Source of the DNA: WHSW01 sp963769945
GTDB taxonomy: Bacteria > Actinomycetota > Thermoleophilia > Solirubrobacterales > 70-9
Assembly: GCA_963769945.1 (NCBI GenBank)
Contig: CAVYOA010000014.1
Location: 62,001-126,000, forward strand
Direction of reading: 5' to 3'
DNA: 64,000 bases
Below the pieces are notes generated by a model. It was not told where the DNA came from, did not search any database, and saw nothing but the letters and a program-made list of their open reading frames with translations. Shown piece by piece: positions 25,886 to 34,622 of this stretch (position 1 is its first letter; each line of letters opens with the position of its first letter). Position numbers and translations under genes: made by a program.

Positions 25886-26875
25886 GTGCCAACCCAGCCG
25901 GGGCAACGCGAGCGAGGCGATCCGCGACTGCTGAGCGTGGTCGTCCCCGCCCACAACGAGGCGGCGACGCTCGAAGAGCTCTGGCATCGCATCTCCGCGG
26001 CGCTGTCTGGCCTGCGCTTCGAGCTGATCGTCGTCGACGACGGCAGCGACGACGCGACACCCGAGATTCTCGCGACCCTCGCGGTCGCACATCCGCAGAT
26101 CCGCGTGATCACGCTCTCGCGCAACTTCGGCCATCAGGCGGCGCTGACGGCCGGGCTCGATCACGCCCGGGGCGACGTAGCGGTGATGCTCGACGCCGAC
26201 CTCCAGGATCCGCCCGAGCTGATCGGCGGAGATGCTCGATCGCTGGCGGGACGGCGCCGACGTCGTCTACGGCGGTTCGCAGTCATCGCGCCGAGGAGAC
26301 GCGCTTCAAGCTCGCCACGGCGCGATGGTTCTATCGGCTGTTCGCGCGCATCGCCCAGATCGACCTCGCGCGGCAACTCCGGCGACTATCGCCTGCTCGA
26401 TCGCACGGCACTCGACGCGCTCGGCTCGATGCGCGAGCGCAGCCGCTTCTTGCGCGGGATGACGATCTGGGTCGGCTTCGAGCAGGCGGCTGTCGCCTAC
26501 GAGCGCGATGCGCGCTACGCCGGTGAGACGAAGTACACGCTGCGCAAGATGGTGCGCTTCTCCTTCGACGCGATCTCGTCGTTCTCGCACGTGCCGCTGC
26601 AGGCAGCGACGGTGCTCGGCTTCATCTTCTCGATCGTCGCCTTTCTCGCGATCCCGGTTGCGATCGGCTTTCGCATCGCCGGTCAGTTCGTGCCCGGCGT
26701 GACCACGGTATTGCTCGTCGTCCTGCTGCTCGGCGGGATCCAGCTGATCACCGTCGGGATCATCGGCGAGTACCTCGGCCGCGTCTACGACGAGGTCAAG
26801 CAGCGACCGCTCTACATCGTTCGCGGCGAGCGCGATGCCAATCGGCCCGCGGCCCACCCGCCAGAGGTGTCCTAG
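25886..26875 (+). CDS. polyprenyl-phosphate glycosyltransferase, GtrB/DPM-like (three compensating indels)
   Basis: A GT2 enzyme that loads a sugar on polyprenyl phosphate. LLSVVVPAHNEAATLEELW, VVDDGSDDAT and MLDADLQDPPELI are standard. From about residue 114 to 168 the written frame gives an Arg-rich nonsense segment. Removing one extra G near 26225, one near 26272 and one near 26377 restores EMLDRWRDGADVVYG, VRSHRAEETRFK plus FYRLFARIAQIDLA, and NSGDYRLLDRTALDAL. The three insertions add up to one codon, so the open frame survives while the middle is wrong. Two C-terminal transmembrane helices (VLGFIFSIVAFLAI; TVLLVVLLLGGIQLI) and GEYLGRVYDEVKQRPLYIV complete the family pattern. Confidence 0.8.
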   Translation: MPTQPGQRERGDPRLLSVVVPAHNEAATLEELWHRISAALSGLRFELIVVDDGSDDATPEILATLAVAHPQIRVITLSRNFGHQAALTAGLDHARGDVAVMLDADLQDPPELIGGDARSLAGRRRRRLRRFAVIAPRRRASSSPRRDGSIGCSRASPRSTSRGNSGDYRLLDRTALDALGSMRERSRFLRGMTIWVGFEQAAVAYERDARYAGETKYTLRKMVRFSFDAISSFSHVPLQAATVLGFIFSIVAFLAIPVAIGFRIAGQFVPGVTTVLLVVLLLGGIQLITVGIIGEYLGRVYDEVKQRPLYIVRGERDANRPAAHPPEVS

Positions 26876-26963
26876 ACGCTCCGTCTGCATCGCTCAAGGA
26901 TCCCTCTGTTCATGCCGAAAAGAGAGCAACGTTTCTTTTTCCACGAACGAACGGAGAATGACG

Positions 26964-27524
26964 ATGCACCGCGTACACGCACTGGCCGCACGGCCGAAGC
27001 GCACTCTCGGCGTCCTCGCGGGCGTGCTGGCCGCTGCCGGCATCGCCATCGGGTCTGGCGCCGCGTTCACGGCTACGGCCGCGAACCCCAACAACACGTT
27101 CACCGCTGGAACGCTCTCGATCACGAACACGCCAAGCACGGCGCTGTTCACGGCAAGCAACCTGAAGCCGGGTGACGTCAGCACCGGCCAGGTCGATATC
27201 GAGAACAGCGGTTCGCTGGCGGGTGCGTTCACCCTCAGCCGCACCGCGCTGACCAACTCCGACGCGACGTACCCGATGTCGGCGAAGCTCAACGTCCTCG
27301 TCGAGGACTGCGGTGACTTCTCATCGGGCACGCCGACCTGCGTTGCCGGCGACCCCGACATCTACAGCGGCACGCTCGACGCGATGAGCGGCAGCTACGC
27401 ACTCGGCAACTACGCCGCGGCCGACAAGCACCGTTACAAGTTCACGGTCACGTTCGACAGCTCGGCCGACAACAACTATCAGGGCGACAACTCCACCGCC
27501 ACGTTCAGGTGGGACGCGTCCTAA
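26964..27524 (+). CDS. TasA-like secreted fibre protein
   Basis: A 186-residue exported protein. ATG 26964 has GGAG 7 bases upstream; ATG 26958 would be only one base from it. A signal peptide runs to about residue 36 (TLGVLAGVLAAAGIAIG...AFTATA). The mature part, NPNNTFTAGTLSITNTP, LKPGDVSTGQVDIENSGSL and a C-terminal KFTVTFDSSADNNYQGDNS, follows the TasA/CalY (camelysin) pattern. The single-gene neighbour is a SipW-like signal peptidase, the dedicated processing enzyme of TasA-type proteins. Such proteins form biofilm matrix fibres in Bacillus; the same role here is inference. Two cysteines (in EDCGD and PTCVAG) may form a disulfide. Confidence 0.7.
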   Translation: MHRVHALAARPKRTLGVLAGVLAAAGIAIGSGAAFTATAANPNNTFTAGTLSITNTPSTALFTASNLKPGDVSTGQVDIENSGSLAGAFTLSRTALTNSDATYPMSAKLNVLVEDCGDFSSGTPTCVAGDPDIYSGTLDAMSGSYALGNYAAADKHRYKFTVTFDSSADNNYQGDNSTATFRWDAS

Positions 27525-27561
27525 CCAGCAGTAAGTCCAGGACACAAGGCGAGGCGGGTCC

Positions 27562-28122
27562 ATGAGTGACCTGACTACGGCGCACCACGGGGGCCCGGCG
27601 ACTCAGTCGCCGGGCCCCCGCGCCGCATTCAAGTGGCTTGGGCGCATTGCGCTCTGCGCCGGCGTTGCGATCGCCGCGGTGATGCTCGTTCCGGCCCTGT
27701 TCGGCTACCAGCGCTACGTGATCACGGGAGACTCGATGACCGGCGTCTATGACCGCGGCTCGATCGTCTACTCCGAGCTCGTTCCCAAGGACGAGCTCGC
27801 GGTCGGCGACGTGATCACCTATGACCCGCCGGCGAGCAAGGCCGCCGTACCCGGCCTCGTCACGCACCGGATCATCGCGATCGGCGAGAGCCCCGGCGGA
27901 GAGCGCGTGCTGCGCACCAAGGGCGACGCCAACGCCACCGCCGACCCCTACAAGTTCAAGCTCGACGGCGACCAGCAGGCGCGCGCCGTCGCCGGCATCC
28001 CTTACCTCGGCTACGCCTTCGCTGCGCTTGGAATTCGCGAGGTGCGGATGGCTGTGATCGGCGTCCCCGCGCTCGTGATCGCCTTTGCGCTTGCTGGCTG
28101 GGCTGTGGCGCGAGACCGGTGA
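27562..28122 (+). CDS. SipW-like signal peptidase I (ER/archaeal type)
   Basis: A 186-residue S26B peptidase. An N-terminal transmembrane helix (about residues 26-48) is followed by ITGDSMTGVYDRGSIV, with nucleophile Ser58, and GLVTHRIIAI, with His102 in the place where bacterial LepB has Lys; this Ser/His arrangement defines the SipW/ER type. A RTKGDANATADP motif and a second C-terminal transmembrane helix complete it. It cleaves signal peptides at the outer membrane face. It lies 37 bases after the TasA-like gene and 51 before the DNRLRE gene, so these are its likely clients. Confidence 0.85.
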   Translation: MSDLTTAHHGGPATQSPGPRAAFKWLGRIALCAGVAIAAVMLVPALFGYQRYVITGDSMTGVYDRGSIVYSELVPKDELAVGDVITYDPPASKAAVPGLVTHRIIAIGESPGGERVLRTKGDANATADPYKFKLDGDQQARAVAGIPYLGYAFAALGIREVRMAVIGVPALVIAFALAGWAVARDR

Positions 28123-28173
28123 GGAGGCTCGCGCGGCCGTCGTCACCGCTCAGCAAACCGAGCCCGAGACGCC

Positions 28174-29715
28174 ATGATCGCCGCCGTCAAGGGTCGTTTC
28201 GCGCTGGCGCTTGGAGCAGCCGCCGTGCTCATGGCGATGCTTGCCGGCGTCCACTTCTCTGGAGCGAACCTCACCGCCACCGCCTCGAACGCGAACAACT
28301 CCTTCACCGGCAGCACGTATTACGGCTTCTTCGCCTCCGGCTACTACACCGGCAACGCCGCCGACAACCGCGCCATCACCGGGGTCGGCTTCCGTCCCGA
28401 CGTCGTCATCGTCAAGGGCAACACGGCCCAGACCGCCGCGATCCGCACCTCGACGATGAGCGGCGATGTGAGCAAGCCGATGGCCGGCGCGACGGCGCAG
28501 CTGGCGGATGTGATCCAGTCGCTGGACACAAACGGGTTCACGGTCGGCCTCAATGCGCGCGTCAACAGCGCCGGCGTCGGCTACGAGTGGATGGCCTTTC
28601 GCGCCCAGGAGGGGCTGCTGAAGGTCGGCACCTACACAGGCAACGGCACGAGCCAGTCGGTTACCGGGCTCGGCTTCTCGCCCGAGTACGCCGCCGTCTT
28701 CTCGGCGGGCGCAAACAACGCCGTGCAGCGCTACTCGGGCGGAACCACGAGCTTCCAGTTCGACGGCGATACGGGCAACGCCACCCGTATCACCTCGCTC
28801 GACGCAGGTGGCTTCAGCGTCGGCGCCCAGAACACCGTCAACACCAATGGCACGACGTACCACTGGATCGCCTTCAACGACTCGGCCGGATTCGTCGACG
28901 TCAACGGCTACAACGGCAACAACACCGACAACCGCAACATCACCGGGGTCGGCTTTCAGCCCGAATACGTGATGGTCAGGGCCAACGACACCGCCACGGC
29001 ACGGCTCGGCGCACACCGTCCGGCAACCCTGCCCGGCGACAGCACGCTTCGCTACGGCGCGGTCGTCAACGCGGCGAACTCGGTCCAGGCGCTTCAGAGC
29101 GACGGCTTTCAGGTCGGCACCGACACCTCGGTCAACGCGAACACGATCGCCTACCGCTACATCGCATTCCGTGACACCGCGGCCTCAGACGGAAGCGGCT
29201 GCGCCAACTCGGGATCGGCGACTGCCACCGCGACGGCCGACAGCTACGTCGACCAGAACTCGCCGACGGCCAACGCCGGCACGACGTCCGACCTGTTCGT
29301 GATGTCCAAGAGCGGCAACGCGAACCGGCGCACGCTGGTGCGGTTCACGTTGCCGACGATTCCATCGGGCTGTTCGGTCGTGGGTGCATCGCTGAAGCTG
29401 TTCAGCACTGCCGCCGTCACCGGTCGCACGATCGACCTCTACAGCGCTGCCGCCACTCCTGCCTGGACCGAGACCGGGGTCAACTGGAACAACCACCCGG
29501 CGACGGCCGGGGCCGCGACCGGCCTCGCCTCTGCGGCTGGAGCGCTGACGTGGGACGCCACGTCTCAGGTGCAGGCGATGTACTCGGGCACCAACAACGG
29601 CTTCATCCTCCGTGACCGCACCGAAGGGGACGCCGCAAGCCCAGAGCAGAAGTACCAATCGCGCGAGGGCACTCCTGATACCCAGGATCCCCAACTTCGC
29701 GTGAGCTGGGGCTGA
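28174..29715 (+). CDS. secreted repeat protein with C-terminal DNRLRE domain
   Basis: A 513-residue exported protein. A signal peptide (LALGAAAVLMAMLAGVHFSGANLTATA) ends like that of the TasA-like protein. Three repeats of about 90 residues follow (starting near residues 56, 150 and 243), each with a YxGNxxxNRxITGVGFxP-type opening and ending with YxWMAFR or YRYIAFR. The last 165 residues match DNRLRE domains: ATADSYVDQNSPTANAGTTS, TLVRFTLPTIPSGCSVVGA, and WDATSQVQAM near the end. DNRLRE domains occur in secreted bacterial adhesins and matrix proteins. The gene is in the same direction as TasA/SipW and probably belongs to one locus. Confidence 0.7.
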   Translation: MIAAVKGRFALALGAAAVLMAMLAGVHFSGANLTATASNANNSFTGSTYYGFFASGYYTGNAADNRAITGVGFRPDVVIVKGNTAQTAAIRTSTMSGDVSKPMAGATAQLADVIQSLDTNGFTVGLNARVNSAGVGYEWMAFRAQEGLLKVGTYTGNGTSQSVTGLGFSPEYAAVFSAGANNAVQRYSGGTTSFQFDGDTGNATRITSLDAGGFSVGAQNTVNTNGTTYHWIAFNDSAGFVDVNGYNGNNTDNRNITGVGFQPEYVMVRANDTATARLGAHRPATLPGDSTLRYGAVVNAANSVQALQSDGFQVGTDTSVNANTIAYRYIAFRDTAASDGSGCANSGSATATATADSYVDQNSPTANAGTTSDLFVMSKSGNANRRTLVRFTLPTIPSGCSVVGASLKLFSTAAVTGRTIDLYSAAATPAWTETGVNWNNHPATAGAATGLASAAGALTWDATSQVQAMYSGTNNGFILRDRTEGDAASPEQKYQSREGTPDTQDPQLRVSWG

Positions 29716-29897
29716 TCCTCAGCGCTTCTGATCTGAAGGCGATCCGTACACATGAGGGCTGGTACCTACCTGATTCGTAGTAATTCCTGGAGCTACTTTG
29801 CGGTAATTGAGGCAGAAGCCCTCAAGTCCGTACATCAGCGGCCGATCCGGGGGGTGGACACCAACGGAATGGGGGGCGCACTTTGAAAGGAATTCAA

Positions 29898-30569
29898 TTG
29901 CCAGGGCAGAAGCGCTTTCGTAGCTTTCTAGGTCTCACCGCAGCGCTCGTCTTGGCTGTCGCACTCGCTGCGCCCGCAGCGGCGCTCGCCGACCACGACG
30001 ACGACGACGACACAACTACTCGTCGATGTTCTTCGGCTGTGCCTGGGACTCTGAGACGCGAACGCTTTCGATCGATTATCAGGATCCGGTTCAGGCGTTC
30101 GCCCTCTTCGATGACCTGGCCTGGTACGCGCCGGTCACTCCAGGGCGACTTCGAGACGATGCCGTCTTGGTCCAGGGGCGGGAACGTGAGCCTGTCCACC
30201 AACAGCAATCCGTTTGCCCTCAATGGCACCCCCGGCACGCGCTCGCTGAGCCTGCGCTATGACGGCTGGGTCCGGACGCCCTACATGTGCGTCAACCTGG
30301 AGACGCCTCACCTGCGCTTCGTTGCCAGCGCCACCGGTTCCGGCGAGCTCGACATCGAGACGCGCCTTTACGGCTGCAATGGCCGCTTTTACAGCCGCGT
30401 GACCAGCAGCCTCGAAGCCAGCGATCACGTCGGCTGGCAGCCGAGCGCGAAGATCGATCTCAATACACCCTGCCTCGGGCTACGCACCGGAATCGTTGAC
30501 GTGCGCTTTCGCAGCAAGGGCAATTGGCTGATCGACGACGTGATGATCGACCCCTACAAGCGTGGCTAG
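29898..30569 (+). CDS. secreted protein of unknown function (two compensating frameshifts)
   Basis: About 223 residues. TTG 29898 is chosen because AAAGGA lies 6 bases upstream and a good signal peptide follows (LGLTAALVLAVALAAPAAALA). An aspartate run leads into a segment where the written frame is Arg-rich nonsense from about 30017 to 30138. The adjacent frame there reads NYSSMFFGCAWDSETRTL and DDLAWYAPVT, a normal protein, so two opposite indels are likely. The C-terminal half (GNVSLSTNSNPFALNGT, SASGSGELDIE-like strands, GNWLIDDVMIDPY) has the look of a beta-sandwich. No family was recognised. It ends 11 bases before the GGDEF-EAL gene and is probably cotranscribed with it. The 180-base gap upstream is relatively AT-rich with a TTGAGG/CCTCAA hairpin near 29807. 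Confidence 0.55.
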   Translation: MPGQKRFRSFLGLTAALVLAVALAAPAAALADHDDDDDTTTRRCSSAVPGTLRRERFRSIIRIRFRRSPSSMTWPGTRRSLQGDFETMPSWSRGGNVSLSTNSNPFALNGTPGTRSLSLRYDGWVRTPYMCVNLETPHLRFVASATGSGELDIETRLYGCNGRFYSRVTSSLEASDHVGWQPSAKIDLNTPCLGLRTGIVDVRFRSKGNWLIDDVMIDPYKRG

Positions 30570-30580
30570 GGGAGATCACG

Positions 30581-33224
30581 TTGACCGCCGACACCTTCAC
30601 TGCGCTCGAGCCGATCAGCCGATCGGATGTCTCCAGCGGACGCGACGCCGAGGTCGACGACCTCCTCGAATCGTCGTGGGCGGGTCGCGGCCGGCCAATC
30701 CGCGGCCTCGAGCTTCGTCTCGAGTTCGCGGTCACGGCGCTGTTCTTGTTCGCCGCGGTTGCGCTGTTTGCGCTCGCACCGGCTGGGCTTCATCTCGATC
30801 CGGTTGTGCTTGCCGTGGTCGTTGCCTACGCGATCGCCTTCCAGGCGGAGTTTCCCGTCGGCGCCGGCCACGCTGTGCCGACTCAGCTCTTCCTCGTGCC
30901 GATGTTCGCGCTGGCTTCGGCGCAGCTGGTGCCGGTGCTCGTCTTCCTGGCTCTTGCGCTGAGCACCGCTCTCGCATCGGCAATGGGACGCGGGCGTCTC
31001 GACCGCCTCGTCAGCTGTGGCGGCGACGCGATGCACGCGCTCGGCCCGGCCCTGGTCATCGTTGTCTTTGCCGCCGGCGACGCGCTCGATGCGGCCGCAT
31101 GGGTGATCGCCCTTGCCTTCGCCGCTCAGCTCGGATTCGACTTTCTCTCGTCGCTGGTTCACGACCGAGTGGTCCTGCGCGTTCGTCCCGAACTTCATAC
31201 GAAGGTCCTCGGGCAGGTCTGGAGCGTCGATCTGGCCCTGCTCCCGTTCGGTTTGCTTGCCGCGGCCGCGACACCGAGCATCCCCTGGATCGCCCTCGCG
31301 CCGCTACCCCTCGTGATCTTGCTTGCGGCGCTCGCCGCAGACCGGTCGCGGCGGATCGACACCGCACAGGATCGCCTCGAGGAGCTCGAACGCGAGCGCC
31401 ATCGCCATCAGATCGCGATCGACCGGATCGGCGACGCCCTGACTTCAAGACTCGACCTGTCGGCCCTCTTGAACGTGGTCACCAAAGTCGCGACGGATGC
31501 GCTCGACGGCGCCGCAGGTCGCTGTAACGCCCAAGGAAGCTTTGCGGAAGCTCCGGGCGACGCGGAGCTGGACGGCGTGCCCAGCGGTTGCTCGCCGGTG
31601 CTTGAGGTGGCTGAGAATCGTGCCCTTTCCAGCGCTCAGATCGCTGAGGCTGAGAACGACGGGATGTTCGCGGTCTCGAGCCCAATCGGCGGGCCGCCCG
31701 AGCCGATCGGGACTATCTCCGTCGCCCGCTCGCGATCTTTCTCGAATGAGGAACGGGCGCTGCTGAGCCGCCTCTGCCAGCAGGCGGCGGTGTCGGCAAG
31801 CGAGGCCCTTCGTCACGAGCAGCTGCGGGCAGCCGAGGCTGGGCTACGCCATCAGGCCTTTCACGATCCGCTCACGGGCCTGCCCAACCGGTCGCGCTTC
31901 GTCTCCCGCCTCGAGGAGGGGCTGAAGAACGGACCGGACGAGGTCGCGGTCTTGTTCATCGACCTCGACGGGTTCAAGCTGGTCAACGACACCCTCGGAC
32001 ACGAGGCCGGCGATGAGCTGCTCGTCGTCATCGCCCGCAGGGTCTCGAGTTGCTTGCGAGCGGGCGATATGGCGGCGCGCCTCGGCGGCGACGAGTTTGC
32101 GACGCTGCTTCACGGAGTTCGGCCAGGCGAGCGCGCTTCCGGCGTGGCGCGGCGACTGCTTTCGAGCATCTCGGAGCCGATCAGTGTGCGCGGCCACGAG
32201 TTCGTCATCCATGCCAGCGTCGGCCTTGCCTTCGCGACGCCCGGCGTCGAGCCCGAGCATCTGCTTCGAGATGCCGACCTGGCGATGTATTCGGCTAAGC
32301 GCGACGGCGGCCATCGCGTCGCGGCCTTCACCGACGAGATGCTGGTTAGCGCCGAGTCGCGGATCGAGCTCGTACAGGACATGCCCGACGCGCTCGCAAA
32401 GAGCGATTTCGAGCTCCGCTTTCAACCGATCATCGATCTCGCCGACGGCGGAGTTGACGCGATCGAAGCTCTCGTTCGCTGGCGTCACCCGAGCCGGGGC
32501 CTGCTCAAGCCCGAATGCGTTCATCGCATCCGCCGAGCAGATGGGAATGATCGACGAGATCGGCAGCTGGGTGCTCGATCAGAGCTGTCGCCTGATTGCC
32601 GAGGAGCTACCGAGCGGTGCGGGCAAGCCGAGGGTCACGGTCAACGTTTCTCCGATTCAGCTTCGTAACCCGCAGTTCGCTACCGATGTGATCGCATGCG
32701 TGGAGCGTCACGAGATTGCTCCGCACCGGCTGGTGCTTGAGGTGACGGAGTCGATCGCGATTGAGCAGAACGCTCGGACCCGCGAGAACCTGAGCATTCT
32801 GCACGAGCACGGGATCCAGATTGCTCTCGACGACTTTGGCGCGGGCTACTCCTCGCTCAACTATCTCTCCCGCTTGCCGATCGATGTGCTCAAGCTCGAT
32901 CGCAGCCTGGCGGCCGAGATCGATAGCGATCCAAACCAGGAGCACCTGGTCAATGGCGTCATCGGGCTCGCGAGCTCGCTCAGGCTTCCCGTCGTCGTCG
33001 AGGGGATCGAAAGGGCCAGTCAGCTGGAGCGGATTCTCGAGCTCGGCGCCGAATTCGCCCAAGGCTATGTTCTCGCCGAACCGATGCCCCGCGACGCGCT
33101 CATCGATTGGCTGGTGGCGCACCGTGGCAAGGCAGCGGCAGAATCCTCCGCAGCAATCAACGGCGGCGCCGAGTCGATCTGGCGCAAGCCCTCCTTCGGC
33201 CTGCTCGCGCCGCGGATCTCCTAG
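30581..33224 (+). CDS. membrane GGDEF-EAL cyclic-di-GMP protein (frameshifted)
   Basis: About 880 residues over two frames. TTG 30581 follows GGAG at 30571-30574 (6 bases). The first 250 residues hold about seven transmembrane helices of a MASE-like sensor; a GAF-like region and a helix (QDRLEELERERHRHQ) follow. The GGDEF domain has DPLTGLPNRSRF, FIDLDGFKLVNDTLGH and intact GGDEF; the EAL domain has intact EAL (DAIEALVRWRH), TVNVSPIQL, DDFGAGYSSL and VEGIE. The frame changes near 32511, where one extra base precedes AFIASAEQMG. Both synthesis (diguanylate cyclase) and hydrolysis (phosphodiesterase) motifs are complete. The TasA/DNRLRE neighbourhood suggests control of matrix production. Confidence 0.85.
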
Positions 33225-33344
33225 ATTCAGGCTGGCGACCGCGCTGCTTCGGCCCTGGCTCGTTAACATCGTTCGGCCGCGCCCGGGATCGCCATCCCGC
33301 GGAGCGGCTTTTCGCGCGCGACGTAGCCCGAGGCGCGAGTCACG
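33225..33344 (+). promoter_or_regulatory. leader/promoter region of rplM-rpsI
   Basis: This 120-base gap contains a CGGGAT-CGCC-ATCCCG hairpin at about 33280-33295 and GC-rich imperfect repeats before the ATG of rplM. It may hold the promoter and a ribosomal-protein leader; no consensus boxes are certain. Confidence 0.35.
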
Positions 33345-33776
33345 ATGAAGACCTACGTAGCGACACCAACAGACCGCCAGCGCGACTGGCACGTGATCGA
33401 CGCCGAGGGCAAGACGCTCGGTCGCTTGGCCACCCAGATCGCCGACATCTTGCGCGGCAAGCGCAAGCCCGAGTACACCCCGCACTGCGACACCGGTGAC
33501 TTCGTCATCGTCGTCAACGCGGAAAAGATTGCGGTGACTGGCAACAAGCGTGCGGACAAGATCTACTATCGCCACAGCGGTTATCCCGGCGGGATCAAGT
33601 CGCGGACGCTGGGCGAGATGCTCGAGCGGCGTCCCGAGGAGGTCATCCGCAAGGCTGTGAACGGGATGCTGCCGCGAAATCGCCTCGCCCGCCAGCAGAT
33701 CACCAAGCTCAAGGTCTATGCCGGCCCAGAGCATCCGCACGCAGCGCAAAAGCCGAAGCCGATGGAGACCGAATGA
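33345..33776 (+). CDS. rplM: 50S ribosomal protein L13
   Basis: A complete 143-residue ribosomal protein. MKTYVATPTDRQRDWHVIDAEGKTLGRLATQIA, continued by LRGKRKPEYTPH, GDFVIVVNAEKIAVTGNK and KIYYRHSGYPGG, is the L13 signature; GMLPRNRLARQQITKLKVY and a PHAAQKP tail close the protein. L13 binds 23S rRNA early in large-subunit assembly. It is coupled to rpsI by the ATGA overlap (33773-33776), the usual L13-S9 pair. Confidence 0.97.
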   Translation: MKTYVATPTDRQRDWHVIDAEGKTLGRLATQIADILRGKRKPEYTPHCDTGDFVIVVNAEKIAVTGNKRADKIYYRHSGYPGGIKSRTLGEMLERRPEEVIRKAVNGMLPRNRLARQQITKLKVYAGPEHPHAAQKPKPMETE

Positions 33777-34615
33777 GCGACGACGAACGAGGCGAAGAGA
33801 CCGCCGACGAGAATGCGGCGGAGCAGCCGCAGGCCGCCGAGCCCGAGGGCGTGGAGCCCGAAGCTGAGTCGCCTGCCGAGCCCGAGGCGCCGACCGCGCC
33901 ACCACCTGCCGAGCCCGAGGCGCCAACCGCGCCACCACCTGCCGAAGACGCCGAGGCGACTGACGATGATGCGCCCGATGACTCCCCGGCGCCCGATGAC
34001 GAGCCGGCACCTGCGGCGGCCGCGGCCGCGAAAGAGGAGCCGAAGGCCAAGGATCGGGCTCCTGGAGCCGATCTTGAGCCACTTCAGCTCGAGCCCGAGC
34101 GCGAGCTCGACGCCGAAGAGCGCGCCCGCCTGGAAGCCGAGGAGGAGGAACGTGCCCGGCTCGAGGCGCTCGCTGCCGCCGTAAATGAGCCCGTTTCGCG
34201 TACCGGGCCCCGTGTCGAGCTCGCCAAGGATGCCCAGGTCCAAGCCACCGGCAAGCGAAAGAGCGCGATCGCCCGCGTCATCTTGCGGGCCGGCAGCGGC
34301 GAGTTCGAAGTCAACGGTCACTCGCTCGAGCGCCATTTTCCGCGCGCATACCTGCAAACGATCGCTCGTCAGTCGTTGGTCACCGCCGGCTATGAGTCCA
34401 ACGTCGACGTCGTCGTTCGCGTCCACGGCGGCGGTATCTCCGGTCAGGCCGCGGCGGTGCGCCACGGCATCGCCCGCGGTCTGTGCGAGATCGATCCAGA
34501 GCTTCGGCCCGAGCTCAAGCGCCGTGGGCTGCTGACCCGCGACGCGCGCAAGAAGGAACGTCGCAAGGCGGGACTGAAGAAAGCGCGCAAGCGGCCGCAG
34601 TTCTCTAAGCGTTAG
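33773..34615 (+). CDS. rpsI: 30S ribosomal protein S9 with long acidic N-terminal extension
   Basis: 280 residues, roughly double the usual 130. The C-terminal 130 residues are normal S9: VQATGKRKSAIARVILRAGSG, GHSLERHFPRAYLQTI, HGGGISGQAAAVRHGIAR, then LTRDARKKERRKAGLKKARK and the SKR end that reaches the decoding centre. The first 150 residues are Glu/Ala/Pro/Asp-rich, with a duplicated PEAPTAPPPAE element and a final helical DAEERARLEAEEEERARLEAL stretch. The start is fixed by ATGA overlap with rplM, and no better internal start with a ribosome-binding site was seen. Shorter acidic S9 extensions occur in some actinobacteria. Confidence 0.95.
   Translation: MSDDERGEETADENAAEQPQAAEPEGVEPEAESPAEPEAPTAPPPAEPEAPTAPPPAEDAEATDDDAPDDSPAPDDEPAPAAAAAAKEEPKAKDRAPGADLEPLQLEPERELDAEERARLEAEEEERARLEALAAAVNEPVSRTGPRVELAKDAQVQATGKRKSAIARVILRAGSGEFEVNGHSLERHFPRAYLQTIARQSLVTAGYESNVDVVVRVHGGGISGQAAAVRHGIARGLCEIDPELRPELKRRGLLTRDARKKERRKAGLKKARKRPQFSKR
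33880..33945 (+). repeat. 33-base tandem duplication inside rpsI extension
   Basis: Two adjacent, nearly identical 33-base units encode PEAPTAPPPAE twice. The duplication lies in the disordered extension of S9 and does not disturb the frame. Exact boundaries are approximate. Confidence 0.7.
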
Positions 34616-34622
34616 GACGCTC

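Noticed and set aside
33880..33945. Tandem 33-base units as a CRISPR-like or mobile repeat
   Set aside because: There are only two adjacent units in frame inside rpsI, without spacers; a simple coding duplication.
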